Below are positions 24,389 through 33,865 of a DNA stretch of 64,000 nt, one piece after another (the stretch's first letter is position 1; the number at the start of each line of letters is the position of its first letter). The DNA is taken from positions 3,582,220 through 3,646,219 of the forward strand of contig OX442435.1 in assembly GCA_949361645.1 (NCBI GenBank), given 5' to 3'. The DNA comes from Spongilla lacustris (taxonomy: Eukaryota; Porifera; Demospongiae; Spongillida; Spongillidae). The notes under the pieces are model-generated. The model had not been told where the DNA came from and did not search any database. It saw only the letters and a program-made list of their open reading frames with translations. Both the position numbers and the translations under genes were made by a program.

Positions 24389-24590
24389 ATGCAATCCTAT
24401 TGTGCACTTTGTTTTTTTATGTTTAACCATTCAATGTTATTGTGTGTTTTTTTATTTTTTAATCACACGGCCACATTAATAAGCCTCTTACTAATTATAT
24501 AGGCTATGTAAAAAAAGGCACGCAATTATTAATGCCTGTTACCAGCTATTACAATAGAAACATTGCGTAATAGTTAGTAGTTATGCTACG

Positions 24591-25288
24591 ATGGAGTTAG
24601 TCATTGAGGATCTAAAGGGTAGAGAAAGGAAATTGTTCGATACATGCGTAAGAAATGGAGTTGATTTCAGGTGGCCTGAAACTGAAGAGACAGATAAACA
24701 ACGTGCATGCCGTAGGGCGCAGCTGCGAAAAGACTGCAAAGATGCAGGACAGCTACGAAGACGAGCCTGTAGGGATATTGAACTTACAGATTCCAGTACT
24801 AAGAGGCAAAATGCCATGGGTATGTAAATTGCTCAGGCTGAAATGGATGAGGAACAGCGTGCTGACGTACAGGAGCTGAATGCTATGAACATTCACATTG
24901 CTCGGGCCGAAATGAATGAAGAACAGCGTACTGACATACGGGAGCTGAATGCTATGAACATGCGCATTGCTCGGGCCAAAATGGATGACGCACAACGTCT
25001 CACTGCTCGAGCAAATAACGCTACAACACATCGAAATGCCCGTGTGGCGTGTGATGCTTTAGGTACACTTAATGTTACGCATCAAGTGTGCACCAACAAC
25101 ATTGGCTCAATGAACGACGAATGTAGTATCTGTCGTGCGATGCGCTGGACCTATGAGAAAAGAAGCATCTGCTGTGATAATGGGAAAAATGCTTTGCAAC
25201 CTTTTCCAGCTCTGCCAGAATTTCTCATGCAGCTTTGGAAAGGACAGGACGTACAATCGCATCTATTCAGAGAGTTTGTTCAATTATT

Positions 25289-25292
<4 letters not shown>
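24591..25292 (+). pseudogene. Helitron protein, N-terminal part
   Basis: Starts MELVIEDLKGRERKLFDTC at 24591; after a stop at 24826 the frame shifts and continues with two copies of a 23-24-residue unit (EEQRADVQELNAMNIHIAR, EEQRTDIRELNAMNMRIAR). Then a zinc-like motif NDECSICRAMRWTYEKRS with CCDNGK (about 25105-25190), followed by PFPALPEFLMQLWKG and REFVQLLN. The C-x2-C...CCxxGK...LPxxPxxL...F order is the usual segment ahead of the Helitron Rep domain. It is cut at 25292 by the retroelement insertion and resumes at 25801 in the same frame. Confidence 0.75.
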
Positions 25293-25321
<29 letters not shown>

Positions 25322-25791
25322 GTTTTTGTTTTCTATTTTATTAAAATGAATGACACAAGTTATAAAACACTATAAAAACTACACACCCTAAAAGTCAGTA
25401 AAAGTAGGTGAAAAAAGTGTTCCTAGGATGGAGGCAGCATTGCCCCTTTGTACAGCCACTGAAAGACGTTGGAGCAGGTAGCTGTAACTTTTTGTGTCAC
25501 CAGTTGTGACTGAGAGCCTGTGACCTAGCTCCTTCAGGAAGATCTGGGAAAGAGGACCAACTACTCCTGATGTCTCATAGGCAATAGGGGTAAAACATAT
25601 GCCCGGGTGTCCATCCAGATAAGAGTATTTGACCTTTTTCCGGTCCTCTGCCTGACTGGCAACAGCACCTGCTACCATAGTGGACTGTGCCAGGTGAGAT
25701 GGGGCATAGGTGTCGGAACAGGTGGCATCCCAAACCAAAAGGTTCCCGTTCTTCCATGGAACCATGGTGATACCGTCAGGACGTTTCCCAC
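25293..25791 (-). mobile_element. 5'-truncated poly(A) retroelement (LINE-like) insertion
   Basis: The insertion is bounded by a 9-bp duplication, TTATTAAAC, at 25284-25292 and 25792-25800. On the minus strand it ends in a poly(A) tail (a T-run at 25293-25321 on the plus strand). Its minus-strand frame (stop at 25388-25390) reads GKRPDGITMVPWKNGNLLVW, DATCSDTYAPSHLAQS, a Lys-rich stretch, YLDGHPGICFTPIAYETSGV, then FLKELGHRLSVTTGDTKS and LLQRLSVAVQRGNAASILGT. Short target duplication, poly(A) and 5' truncation are the marks of target-primed reverse transcription. This is the cleanest copy of the C-terminal domain also seen at 324-863 and 47513-47936; WD-x-TC-x-DT may be an endonuclease-like core (inference). 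Confidence 0.85.
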
Positions 25792-25800
25792 TTATTAAAC

Positions 25801-26110
25801 AATTCACTTGCTTTAGCATCCATGAAAGTCAAGGAAGTCATGCCACCAGGTAGTACATACAATCCATCAGTGGTGATTCAAGGCAAGCTCTACCACAGAA
25901 TTGGACCCCTCCAGGCCAGTACTGGTGATACTCCTAAATCTGCACAGATCTATGTCCATGATCCACACTACATGAAAATGAAGAAGCCAGTATTCAACTT
26001 GACCATGTGCACCTACCACAAGGTATTTCAAGTGCAAAATGTGACGTTCTTCATTCCCTTTTGGTACAACTGCAAAATTTACTCCACACCTGCAATCCAT
26101 ATGTTAGGGA
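25801..26110 (+). pseudogene. Helitron protein, region before Rep
   Basis: Continues the Helitron frame after the insertion: NSLALASMKVKEVMPPGS, then YNPSVVIQGKLYHRIGPLQA and AQIYVHDPHYMKMKK. The phrase (T/S)xxIQGxxYHxIGxL....QIY is standard for Helitron proteins. It degenerates after about 25980. A second frame gives HTCNPYVRDFKTACVMST at 26088-26130, equal to the family's 'NPFVRxF' segment, so at least one frameshift lies between. Confidence 0.75.
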
Positions 26111-26122
26111 CTTCAAAACAGC

Positions 26123-27070
26123 ATGTGTAATGTCAACATGAGGCCAGCTGGAGAGCATGTGCGGCGCTACAATTCTGGCCATACTGAGATATCTGTATTG
26201 GTAGATGAAGAGCCAGGCCCAAGGGATATTGTGGTCCATCTGCGAGATGGTGGCTTACAAACTATAGCTGACACACACCGATCACATGATGCTCTGCACT
26301 TTGTATTGCTATTTCCATATGGAGCTGATGGCTGGCATCTTGGTCTGACACACAGCATGGAAGAAACAAAACACCTTACTGCAATGAAGTATTATTCATT
26401 TCACCTTCAGCAGCGATACACACATTGTGATGCCTTGCTTCATGGGGGACGCCTCTTCCAAGAGTACTGTTGTATGGCTTTTGCTAAGGTAGAAAACCAG
26501 TGGCTCTACTATCTGCGCACACACCAGGGGGCCCTTCGAGCTGATCTATACAACAATGTGTATGATGCTGTACATGCTCATGATGCAGCAGGTGCCTCAG
26601 GTGATCCTGCTGTTGGTCAGCATATAATCCTTCCTGCAAGCCATCTTGGCACCCCACGTGACATGCACAGTCAGTATCAGGATGCAGTTGCTATAGTGCA
26701 TGAATATCATAAACCAGACCTGTTCATCACATTTACATGTAATCCTAACTGGCCTGAGTTAATGGAATCACTCCTACCAGGACAGTGCCCTGATGACCGA
26801 CCAGATTTAGTGGCACGTGTGTTCAACGTGAAGTTGAACTCTCTAATTTATCAATTAACGAAGGAGAATATTTTTGGCCAATCTGTTGCACACATCCATG
26901 TAATTGAATTCCAGAAGTGAGGCCTTCCACATGCTCACATTCTTCTCATACTGCATAATGATAATCAACTGCAAACAGCTGAAGCAGTTGACAATATTGT
27001 TTGTGCTGAGCTGCCCCCAGATCCTGAACAATTCCAGCCTGGCCCCAATTGAGACCAAGCAAAACATTTG
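26123..27070 (+). pseudogene. Helitron Rep (HUH nuclease) region
   Basis: Reads RRYNSGHTEISVLVDEEPGP, RDIVVHLRDGGLQTIADTH, LHFVLLFPYGADGWHLGL, then YCCMAFAKVENQWLYYLRTH and the Helitron-like core FITFTCNPNWPELMESLLPG (about 26730-26785), QSVAHIHVIEFQK. A TGA at 26918-26920 replaces the expected Arg codon, and the frame goes on GLPHAHILLILHNDNQ with the HxH metal-binding pair (H-A-H) intact. HUH nucleases nick one strand and bond to it through tyrosine. Except for the stop the block is well kept, so the copy may be only moderately old. Confidence 0.85.
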
Positions 27071-28399
27071 CAAGATATTGTGCTAAAGTGCATGTTGCAT
27101 GGTCCATGTGGTCAACACAATGCAACAGCACCATGTATGCAGGATGGCTATTGCACTAAGCATTTTCCAAAACCGTTTAACACTGAAACGTTGTGGGATA
27201 GCAATCAAGCTTGCCCTACATACCGTCGCCGGTCTCCACAAGATAATGGACGCTCATTTGAACACAATGGTCGCATAGTGGACAATAGTTGGGTGGTACC
27301 ATACAGTCCTTATCTATGTTTAAGATACGAGGCCCACATCAATGTCGAGATTTGTGCATCTGCATTGGCAGCAAAATATCTGTTCAAATATGTGTACAAA
27401 GGTCCAGATTGTGCAAAGATGCAGATCAAAGTAGACATTGCTGGTAGTGGCCAAAAGGTATCAAGTTCTTCAAGTGCTAGAGATGCACCTGATATTGACA
27501 CAGATGTTGCATTGCAGGTAAGGAATGAGATTTCTGAGTACCAAGACATGCGGTCAATTGGATCCAGTAAAACGTGCTGGCGCATATTTGGATTTCACAT
27601 GCGAAGCCGCAAGCCTTCTGTCATTGGTCTTCAAGTATACCTATCTGATCAGCAGATGGTATACTTCCAAGAAAGTGATGTCAGGCAGAAAGTGGCCACA
27701 CCTGCTCGCAAAACTCAATTAACTGCATTCTTTGACTACAATTTGCACAATCCAGGCACAAATGTTAGATATTGTGATTTTCCAAAACATTTCACTTATA
27801 AAAACAAAACAGATGGTGTCTACTGGTGTGTTAGGCAGAGAATGTTTGATACAATTGGACGGGTGCACACAGTGCTTCCCTTGGCTGGTGATGTTTTTAA
27901 CCTGCAAATTCTGCTTAACACAGACCACAGCAGAGGTAAAACATTATTTGAACATTTACGCACAGTGAATGATCAATTGCAAACAAGTTACCAGGAAACG
28001 TGTCAAATACTAGGTCTCTTACAGGATGATGGTGAATGGGACATGGTACTTCATGATGCTTCGACACTTCAACTATGTGCACAAATTCGTGAACTGTTTA
28101 CAGTTTTATTACTCAACTGTCACCCTGCAAATCCTTTAGAGCTATTCAACACCCATTGCCATGAATGGTTGGATGATTTTGCTAAGCTTATGCCAGATCC
28201 TCAAGACAAAATTCTGTTGCGTGCTATGGTACTTCTGGATCTGGAGAGTCGGCTTCGTATGGCAGGCAAAGAACTGCTTGATTTCAGCCTTCCTGACGTG
28301 TCAGCTGATGTTCGCTCACAAGTTGACCAGGTAAATGGTTTAATTCAGGTACGGCATTTGCCTGTTGTGGTTCAGGAGGAACTCACATATGACAGATAA
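27068..28399 (+). pseudogene. Helitron Rep C-terminal part and linker to helicase
   Basis: An open frame of 443 residues. It reads KCMLHGPCGQHNATAPCMQD, then CTKHFPKPFNTETLWDSNQA and SPYLCLRYEAHINVEICASA, then AAKYLFKYVYKGPDCAK (27365-27415), which carries the tyrosines of the Rep active site. Afterwards MRSIGSSKTCWRIFGFHMRS, a TAFFDYN segment and GRVHTVLPLAGDVFNLQILL are typical of the linker, ending LVHDASTLQLCAQIRELFT-like and a helicase lead-in. The longest intact block of the element. The next frame starts about 28400 after a stop. Confidence 0.85.
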
Positions 28400-28439
28400 A
28401 GTATGTGTAATACTGTTAATGAGCGGATGGATGCAATGA

Positions 28440-29595
28440 TGCCATCCATCTCAACGTGCAATTTTTGATGAAGTGTTTGAAACTGTGAAGAATAATCTTC
28501 TGCTTGCAATGTTCGTTGATGTTCAAGGTGGTACCGGGAAAACATTCATCCATAACACACTACTGGCTGCAGTATGCACCATGAATGAAGTCTGGAGTAC
28601 TCCAGAAGTTGCTCTTGCTTTTGCCAGTAGTGGCATTGCTGCAACCTTTTAAAGGGTGGCCGAACCTTTCACACCTGCTTCAAAGCACCGATACATCCTA
28701 CAGCCACATCAACATGCAGCATACCTGTTCAAAGTGCAACAGCAGAGTTGATACACGGTGCCCGACTAATTGTGTGTGATGAAGCACCAATGGCACACCG
28801 CTTCTTGCTTGAAGCACTTGATCAAACACTACGTGATATCATGAGGAATGATGTTCCATTTGGTGGCAAAGTCATTGTGTTAGCAGGTGACGTTAGACAA
28901 GTTCTACCTGTGGAAAAGAGGATCACGTGCTCAAATCACTGAAGCATTCCCATTTGTGGAAGTATATCCAACAGCGCAAGCTAACGGAAAATATTTGTGT
29001 ACTGAGTAACGGAAGTGATAATGAATTGCTACTTTTTGATCAATGGTTGCTGTATCTTGGCAATGCTACCACATGGTGCAGATAACATTATTCAGTTGCC
29101 ATCAAATATGTGTATCCTGATAAATTCAGATTCTGTGGTTGACTCTCAGTTCAAACTCATTGACAGGGTTTATCCTGATCTCCTTTTTCGATATAGTGAC
29201 TGTGAGTGGATGGCTGAAAGAGCAATCCTGGCACCTAAAACACTGTTGTTGATCACATCAATACACTGATATCCAAACAGATTATAGGGGATTTCATTAT
29301 TTGTAGAAGTGCAGACAGCATGGTTGCCACTGAGGCCATCACTGTGCCAATTGAATACCTAAATACAACTTAACCCTGCTGGCATGCCACCACATCAGCT
29401 TTGCCTAAAAATCGGAATGCCAATGATTCTTTAACCCCAAGGAAGGGTTATGCAATGCTTAAAAATGTGCACAATATGCGCTTGCTTGAAGCATCAATAA
29501 CAAGTGGTGATTACGCAGGTCGTGTAGTCTTCATTCCACGCATAACCCTACAGCCAGGTGATGATTTTGGATTATATGCGGTTTGGAATTAATGA
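28440..29595 (+). pseudogene. Helitron PIF1-like helicase, broken
   Basis: Walker A reads FVDVQGGTGKTFIHNTLLAA (about 28510-28572). Walker B reads LIVCDEAPMAHRFLLEALDQ (28757-28816), followed by FGGKVIVLAGDVRQVLPV (28861-28910). Later, after many stops, ADSMVATEAITVPIEYLNTT (about 29310-29370), then LTPRKGYAMLKNVHNMRLLE and VVFIPRITLQPGDDFGL to 29592. These follow the order of SF1B PIF1-type helicases. The C-terminal 'TINKSQGQ' helicase motif is missing after 29592, so the end has been lost or replaced. At least five stops or shifts. Confidence 0.8.
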
Positions 29596-29600
29596 AACAG

Positions 29601-29829
29601 TCTTCAAAATGACTGTACCAATTTCCAGACCTGGAAAAGGTTTGGATATACAAAAAGAACATGAAATCTCATTGGCCTATAAGATATGCACTAGCGCTGA
29701 GATATAAAAATAAATTGCTACCACGATTACCTTATGAATTATGTTGGAGGTGCTTCGTGCATGTGCATGTTATCAATATGCGAGTGATCAACGACAAAGC
29801 GTTGCATGGGTAAGTGTGTGTTCCTTATA
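29601..29829. other. Junction between Helitron coding and the next element
   Basis: No recognisable Helitron 3' hairpin plus CTRR. Short AT-rich sequence only. Confidence 0.35.
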
Positions 29830-30357
29830 GGTTGGATATAAAAGGAAGAGTACAAAAACTAGACAGCAGTGGGTTGAGCGAGCAAGAGAAAAGTGCTCCG
29901 TAGGACTTGAAATAAATCCTTCGATGTCACTAGTATGGGTGAAGCTGCTCTTGTAAACCACACAAAGGGCAAGAAACGCACATATCTAATGGGTTTTCAG
30001 CCCAATGAGAACCTAGTTTCATCCAAGATAAGCACCCTGTGTGCATGCTATTCCATGGGCATTATTCGTTTCAGGAATGATTCATGTTATAAGATGTGCA
30101 CTAATTAGATTTCAGCAGTCAGTACAGCATTTCCAGTACAGAAAGAGTCCATGGAAGATACATGTAAGGGTGTGGCCAAAGGTGATATACTAAATAATGC
30201 CAAAAACCATTGCACAACGTCACAGTTATTGCTCACTCGTACAAGACATCAACAACTGGGCCCTGACTTTTTCAAAAAGCATTGCTCATTCAAGAGTTCG
30301 GAGCATACTAGTACACTATTAACAAAGATGTTTCATGATAGTTCTATTGCATCGTAG
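29830..30357 (+). pseudogene. Conserved transposon-like gene (SMDGPNVN family), 5' part
   Basis: A Lys/Arg-rich opening (YKRKSTKTRQQWVERAREK, 29828-29884) is followed by decayed sequence and then an open stretch ending HCSFKSSEHTSTLLTKMFHD and SSIAS at 30280-30354. In a widespread eukaryotic uncharacterised protein family, a 'xSFKSxExxxxLFxxMFPDSxIAxKFS' block stands just before 'LARxK....GLAPYF'. The continuation is found after the Gypsy insertion, at 33785, so the gene was split at 30357. The family appears to be mobile-element derived (possibly hAT-like); the function is unknown to me. Confidence 0.5.
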
Positions 30358-30484
30358 TGTCATAACCTGTATCAGATGATTGACATGTTAATAACAATTA
30401 GCTGCATATAAATTTGGTGTATGCGCATGCTCGAGTGAGGTGATGCAGTAAAATTCTGATAATCATTTACGCTGTGGTTCTACA
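30358..30484 (+). repeat. 5' LTR of the Gypsy element
   Basis: Starts TGTCATAACCTGTATCAG and ends ACGCTGTGGTTCTACA (TG...CA). It matches the right LTR through GTATCAGATGATTGA, CAATTAGCTGCAT, ATGCGCATGCTCGAGTGAG and TGATAATCATTTACGCTGTG. Only about 120 bp, unusually short for an LTR. Confidence 0.75.
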
Positions 30485-30503
30485 TTGGTGTCAGAAGTGG
30501 GAT
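30485..30503 (+). promoter_or_regulatory. Primer-binding site
   Basis: TTGGTGTCAGAAGTGGGAT directly follows the left LTR. TGG-start sequences of this form are the usual tRNA primer sites of Gypsy elements; the tRNA was not identified. Confidence 0.6.
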
Positions 30504-30901
30504 GATGGAGTCCATGGATACGGGACACTCAGCCGATAGCGAGCTAATTCCACAAACACAAATGGTGAGGATGAGCTTACGGCCTCCTTCCCGTTTTACA
30601 GGAGGCACAGACCTCATTCTGTGGTTAAAGCGCTTCGAAATATATGTTCGCAAAGTAAAAGTCTCGATGAAAGCCAATGGAAAAGCGAACTACTTCCGTT
30701 GCTTGACGATGGACCCTTCAGGGTTGTATCGCAGCAGGGACTGGTCGACTCTGGTGACTATGCAGCTGTGATGAGGTGACTTCCCGCTCAATACGCGCCG
30801 AAGGGAAACCATCTAGAGTGGCAGGTGAAGTTCCAAAGACACGGTCAGAAGGCAGACGAGAACTTGGTGACGTACATTGGAGAACTGCGTTTGTTGGCAG
30901 A

Positions 30902-31369
30902 CAGCGTTGGTGGTTACGTAGTTGCGAAATTTACGAAAATCAAAAATTTAAGTAAATTTCAATCGTATATCCATTAAAGCAGTGCGTAACTGATTGCGTC
31001 ACGAGTCACGTGAGGTTTTAAAAATATGTCTGTAGATGAGTGCAGAGGTTGAACATGAATGTGTTGAAGAGGTAACAGAACGCATCACACTAGAGGAAGA
31101 AATAGAGCAAGAACAGCAAGATCAGGATGCCCGTGTCCATTATAGACTACATGGCAGGCGGCTTCAGAGGCCACGACGCTTTCTGGACTAACACAGTTTT
31201 TGGTGCTTAATCGTTCAATCGTGTATCGCTCTAATGTTCAATCCTGCTAAAGCCCACATTTATAGAAGCACATGCATGACTAGCAAGCATGCACGTAAGT
31301 CCGTAAATCCGTAAATTCAAGTAAATGTGTAAATTTACATAGTAAGTTACTTCGTAACCACCAAAACTG
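30902..31369. mobile_element. hAT-type MITE inside Gypsy gag
   Basis: Bounded by an 8-bp target duplication TTGGCAGA (30894-30901 and 31370-31377). Ends are CAGCGTTGGTGGTTACGTAGT and the complement of CAGTTTTGGTGGTTACGAAGT, a 21-bp TIR with three mismatches. An 8-bp duplication plus a CAG start is the hAT signature. It is 468 bp and cuts gag between the GELRLLAD codons; the gag frame resumes exactly after removal of the element and one duplicate copy. Confidence 0.9.
31036..31191 (+). CDS. 51-residue ORF inside the hAT MITE
   Basis: From ATG at 31036 to TAA at 31189-31191. It reads MSAEVEHECVEEVTERITLE, a Glu/Gln-rich helix, then ends VHYRLHGRRLQRPRRFLD. An acidic helix plus basic tail could be a leftover transposase exon or domesticated fragment; it may also be chance. 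Other copies of the MITE would tell whether the frame is kept. Confidence 0.3.
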   Translation: MSAEVEHECVEEVTERITLEEEIEQEQQDQDARVHYRLHGRRLQRPRRFLD

Positions 31370-31840
31370 TTGGCAGACAAGGCATACCCTGGATGGTCGA
31401 ACAACCAATGGCTACAATTGGTAAGGGACCAGTTTGTACAAGGTTTGTGCTCTTCCACTGAAATGCCAGATATATGTACATTGGATGAAGCGCTAAAGTT
31501 GGCAATTCAACAGGAGTCGGTGGAAACTGCACAGAAGAGACTTAGCAGTGAGCGCGGGCATGGCTCGTCGGTGGCATCCAGCAGTATCGAGGATGCAGCA
31601 GCTGAAAACAGAATTGCAGCAATGTCGGTCCAACAGCTGAGGAAACAGGCCCAGGATTCCGAAAGAATTGTTCAGGACCTTAGAAAGCAAATAGAAGAGC
31701 TGAACGGACGACTGTCTGGCAAGGGGAAGCCTACCGTTGCCGATCAGCCACGACAGTCCTCTGCCTTTTCCAGAAAGCAAGGGTCTGCAGCAATTACATT
31801 TTGGAACTGCAGGGAGCAAGGTCATGTTCGGCGTAACTAC

Positions 31841-32185
31841 CCTCACAAACGGAATGAGCGTAAGAAGGATCCCTGGCAGATATCAGCCGTAAGTTCCACG
31901 TTAATGGTTGAAGGTAATATAGAAGGTCGTGTCACTAGAATGCTGGTAGACACGGGTTCTGCCATGACGTTAGTGAGAGAGGATGTTGTAAGAGATGTTA
32001 AATTAGGACACTCGCTTAAATTGGAGGTGCCTGCCAATTCAGTCGTGGCAGCAAATGGGGAGAAATTGGATTATAGTGGACAGTGCACAATGAGCATAAA
32101 AGTTGGAGCATTGTCACAGGTGCATCTAGTTCTGGTAGCAAGGAATTTAAACCAGGAATGCCTTCTTGGGGCAGATTTTTGATAA
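31841..32185 (+). pseudogene. Gypsy aspartic protease
   Basis: In frame with the preceding gag stretch: VSSTLMVEGNIEGRVTRM, then LVDTGSAMTLVREDVV with the catalytic DTG (about 31945), a hydrophobic VVAANGEKLDYSGQCTMSI stretch and ending NLNQECLLGADF at 32182, equal to the ILGxDF end of retropepsins. The frame then stops (TGA at 32180-32182). Cuts the Gag-Pol chain when functional. Confidence 0.75.
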
Positions 32186-32318
32186 AGCGGGGTTGTATTG
32201 TTGACCTTCAACAGCACGTTTTACTGACACAGGAAAGCCCAGTGCAATTTGTGTCAGGCCCTGAACGCAGTATACAATTGCTCCCCAGTTTGTTTTTTAA
32301 CTGCATCTGAAACCCTAA

Positions 32319-33570
32319 ATGTCCCTCCATATTGCCAAATGTGCCTTCCTGCAAAGACCTGTGTCACAACATGCAGGTCGTTGCACGAGCAACTCCAGTG
32401 CTCTCCTTGTGGAACCAGTGTGGTGGTTTATGGACCAGCATGGCCTCATGGTGGCTCACTCTATCATTGATGCTGCTGCTACTCACACGATGGTCCAGGC
32501 TCTTAACCCTGGCTTTGCACCCATTACAGTGTACAAGGATGAGATAATGGGTATGTTAAAACCTATTCAGGATCCTGCTGATTGTGCATTAGTACAATAC
32601 CCTGTATGTAAGCAATCCACTCAGTCTGTGCAGCACTCCATACAGCAGATGACAGACGGTCTGGCTCCTGATGATCAAAAGAACGTGGCTGCCTTGCTCT
32701 GGCAGTTCCAAGATGTCATTACTTTGGATGACAGTGACCCGGGTCGTACCCGCATCTAATCAACACGGGGAATACACAACGAATCCACCAGCAGGCAAAG
32801 AGGCTACCCTTTCATCAGCAACAGGAAGTACATGGGTTACTTGATGACATACTTTCCCAAGGTATCATTGAGCCTAGTTGTGGGCCATGGGCATCGCCCA
32901 TTGTCTTATCGTCATCTTAATGACTGTACACGTAAGGACACCCAGCCACTTCCTAGGATAGATGACACACGACGCTTTAGGGGGTGCCCAATACCTTTCA
33001 ACACTAGATTTAGCTAGCGGCTACTGGCAAGTACAAGTTGATAGTAGGGATAGAGAGAAGATAGCATTTGTAACTCCATTTGGACTATTCCAGTTTTGAG
33101 TCATGCCTTTCGGCTTGTGTAACGTGCCCGCCACCTTTCAGCAGCTGATGGAGCGAGTACTGGCTGGCCTTCACTGGATGACGTGCCTAGTGTATCTTGA
33201 CAACATTATTATTTTTAGCAGGTCAGTCGAAACACATGTCGAGCAGTTGAAAGAGGTACTGGAAGAGTGTGGGGTTAAAGATCCGGCCTAAGAAGTGCCA
33301 TTTGTTGCAAACCAGTGTGCAGTACCTTGGCCATGTCATATCCGCAGAGGGCATACAGGCTGACCCGCAGAAAGTTGCGTGTGTTTCCAACTGGCCATTA
33401 CCGAGAACTTCAAAAGAGCTCCAAAGTTTTCTTGGTCTCGCTTTGTACTTCAGACGTTTTGAAGACTTTGCCCACATAGCAAGCCCTTTGCATGCTTTGA
33501 CAGAGTTCCTCCACCAGCAGTGGAGGGTGCCCCAGGACTGAGGCACTCTACCAGGATAAGCAGGCCTCCT
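32319..33570 (+). pseudogene. Gypsy reverse transcriptase, broken
   Basis: Blocks in order: ALLWQFQDVITLDDSDPGRT (32690-32750); then, over several shifts, RPLSYRHLNDCTRKDTQPLP (32895-32955); LDLASGYWQVQVDSRDREKI with FVTPFGLFQF (33003-33095); MPFGLCNVPATFQQLMERVL (33103-33162), CLVYLDNIIIFSRS with YLDN for YLDD (33187-33228); GLKIRPKKCHLLQTSVQYLG and NWPLPRTSKELQSFLGLALY (33272-33450). The catalytic second Asp is replaced by Asn. The coding ends at about 33540 with no RNase H or integrase. Confidence 0.8.
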
Positions 33571-33671
33571 GTACCTTATGGAGACCCCGTGGTACTGCCA
33601 GACACTTTGGATACTCCTGAAATCTTCGAATGAGAACTGGAGTGGAGGATCGCTCTTGGAAGAGAGGGAGT

Positions 33672-33784
33672 AGTGTGTATCAGATGATTGAATAGTTAAT
33701 TGAACAATTAGCTGCATGTATGCGCATGCTCGAGTGAGTTGATGCAGTGAAGTTCTGATAATCATTTACGCTGTGGGTTCTACA
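33672..33784 (+). repeat. 3' LTR of the Gypsy element
   Basis: Starts TGTGTATCAGATGATTGA after the purine tract GGAAGAGAGGGAGTAG and ends ACGCTGTGGGTTCTACA. Shorter than the left LTR by two small gaps. Confidence 0.75.
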
Positions 33785-33865
33785 CTTGCGCGGAAAAGAA
33801 GTGATCCAACCTCACAACATTTGGAATTGCTCCATATGTGCAGGAGTTGCTGGTTTGTAAGTTAA
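33785..33865 (+). pseudogene. Conserved transposon-like gene, middle part
   Basis: Directly after the right LTR, one frame gives LARKRS and the next NLTTFGIAPYVQELLVCK (to 33861), as expected after the SSIAS block at 30354. The stretch is cut at the TTAA at 33862-33865 by a piggyBac-like MITE and resumes after 34496 in the same frame. Confidence 0.55.

Larger units (their letters stand above)
24273..29600 (+). mobile_element. Helitron (rolling-circle transposon), degenerate, 3' end not located
   Basis: The proposed 5' end, TCTATATATATAAACGG preceded by A, followed by a (TG)n run, matches the TC start and style of invertebrate Helitrons. Inside, in order on the plus strand: a coiled/Glu-Arg-rich N-terminus, a Cys motif, the Rep (HUH) nuclease, its Tyr motif, and a PIF1-like helicase. 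A 499-bp poly(A) retroelement lies inside (25293-25791). The reading frame is broken many times. The expected 3' hairpin and CTRR end was not found; recognisable coding stops near 29590 after the FGLYAVWN stretch, so the 3' end may be lost. Confidence 0.8.
30502..31840 (+). pseudogene. Gypsy gag
   Basis: An ATG at 30502 opens MMESMDTGHSADSEL, then PPSRFTGGTDLILWLKRFEI and NGKANYFRCLTMDPSGLY, stopping at 30769. Later frames give VTYIGELRLLAD (to 30900), where a hAT MITE intervenes, and then ADKAYPGWSNNQWLQLVRDQ from 31374. A coiled segment (MSVQQLRKQAQDSERIVQDL) and a zinc-knuckle relic follow, FWNCREQGHVRRNYPHKRN, in which the first and last Cys of CCHC are replaced by Phe and Tyr. Gag normally packages the element RNA. 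The loss of two zinc ligands and the insertion make this copy inactive. Confidence 0.7.
30358..33784 (+). mobile_element. Gypsy-type LTR retrotransposon, deleted, about 3.4 kb
   Basis: Two similar short LTRs (30358-30484 and 33672-33784) enclose a primer-binding-like site (TGGTGTCAGAAGTGGGAT right after the left LTR), gag, protease and reverse transcriptase. A purine tract (GGAAGAGAGGGAG) precedes the right LTR. RNase H and integrase are absent: coding stops soon after the RT tether, so the element is a deletion derivative. A 468-bp hAT MITE sits inside gag. The whole element interrupts the gene whose parts are at 29830-30357 and 33785-35190. The two LTRs differ by indels and substitutions, so insertion is not recent. 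Confidence 0.8.
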
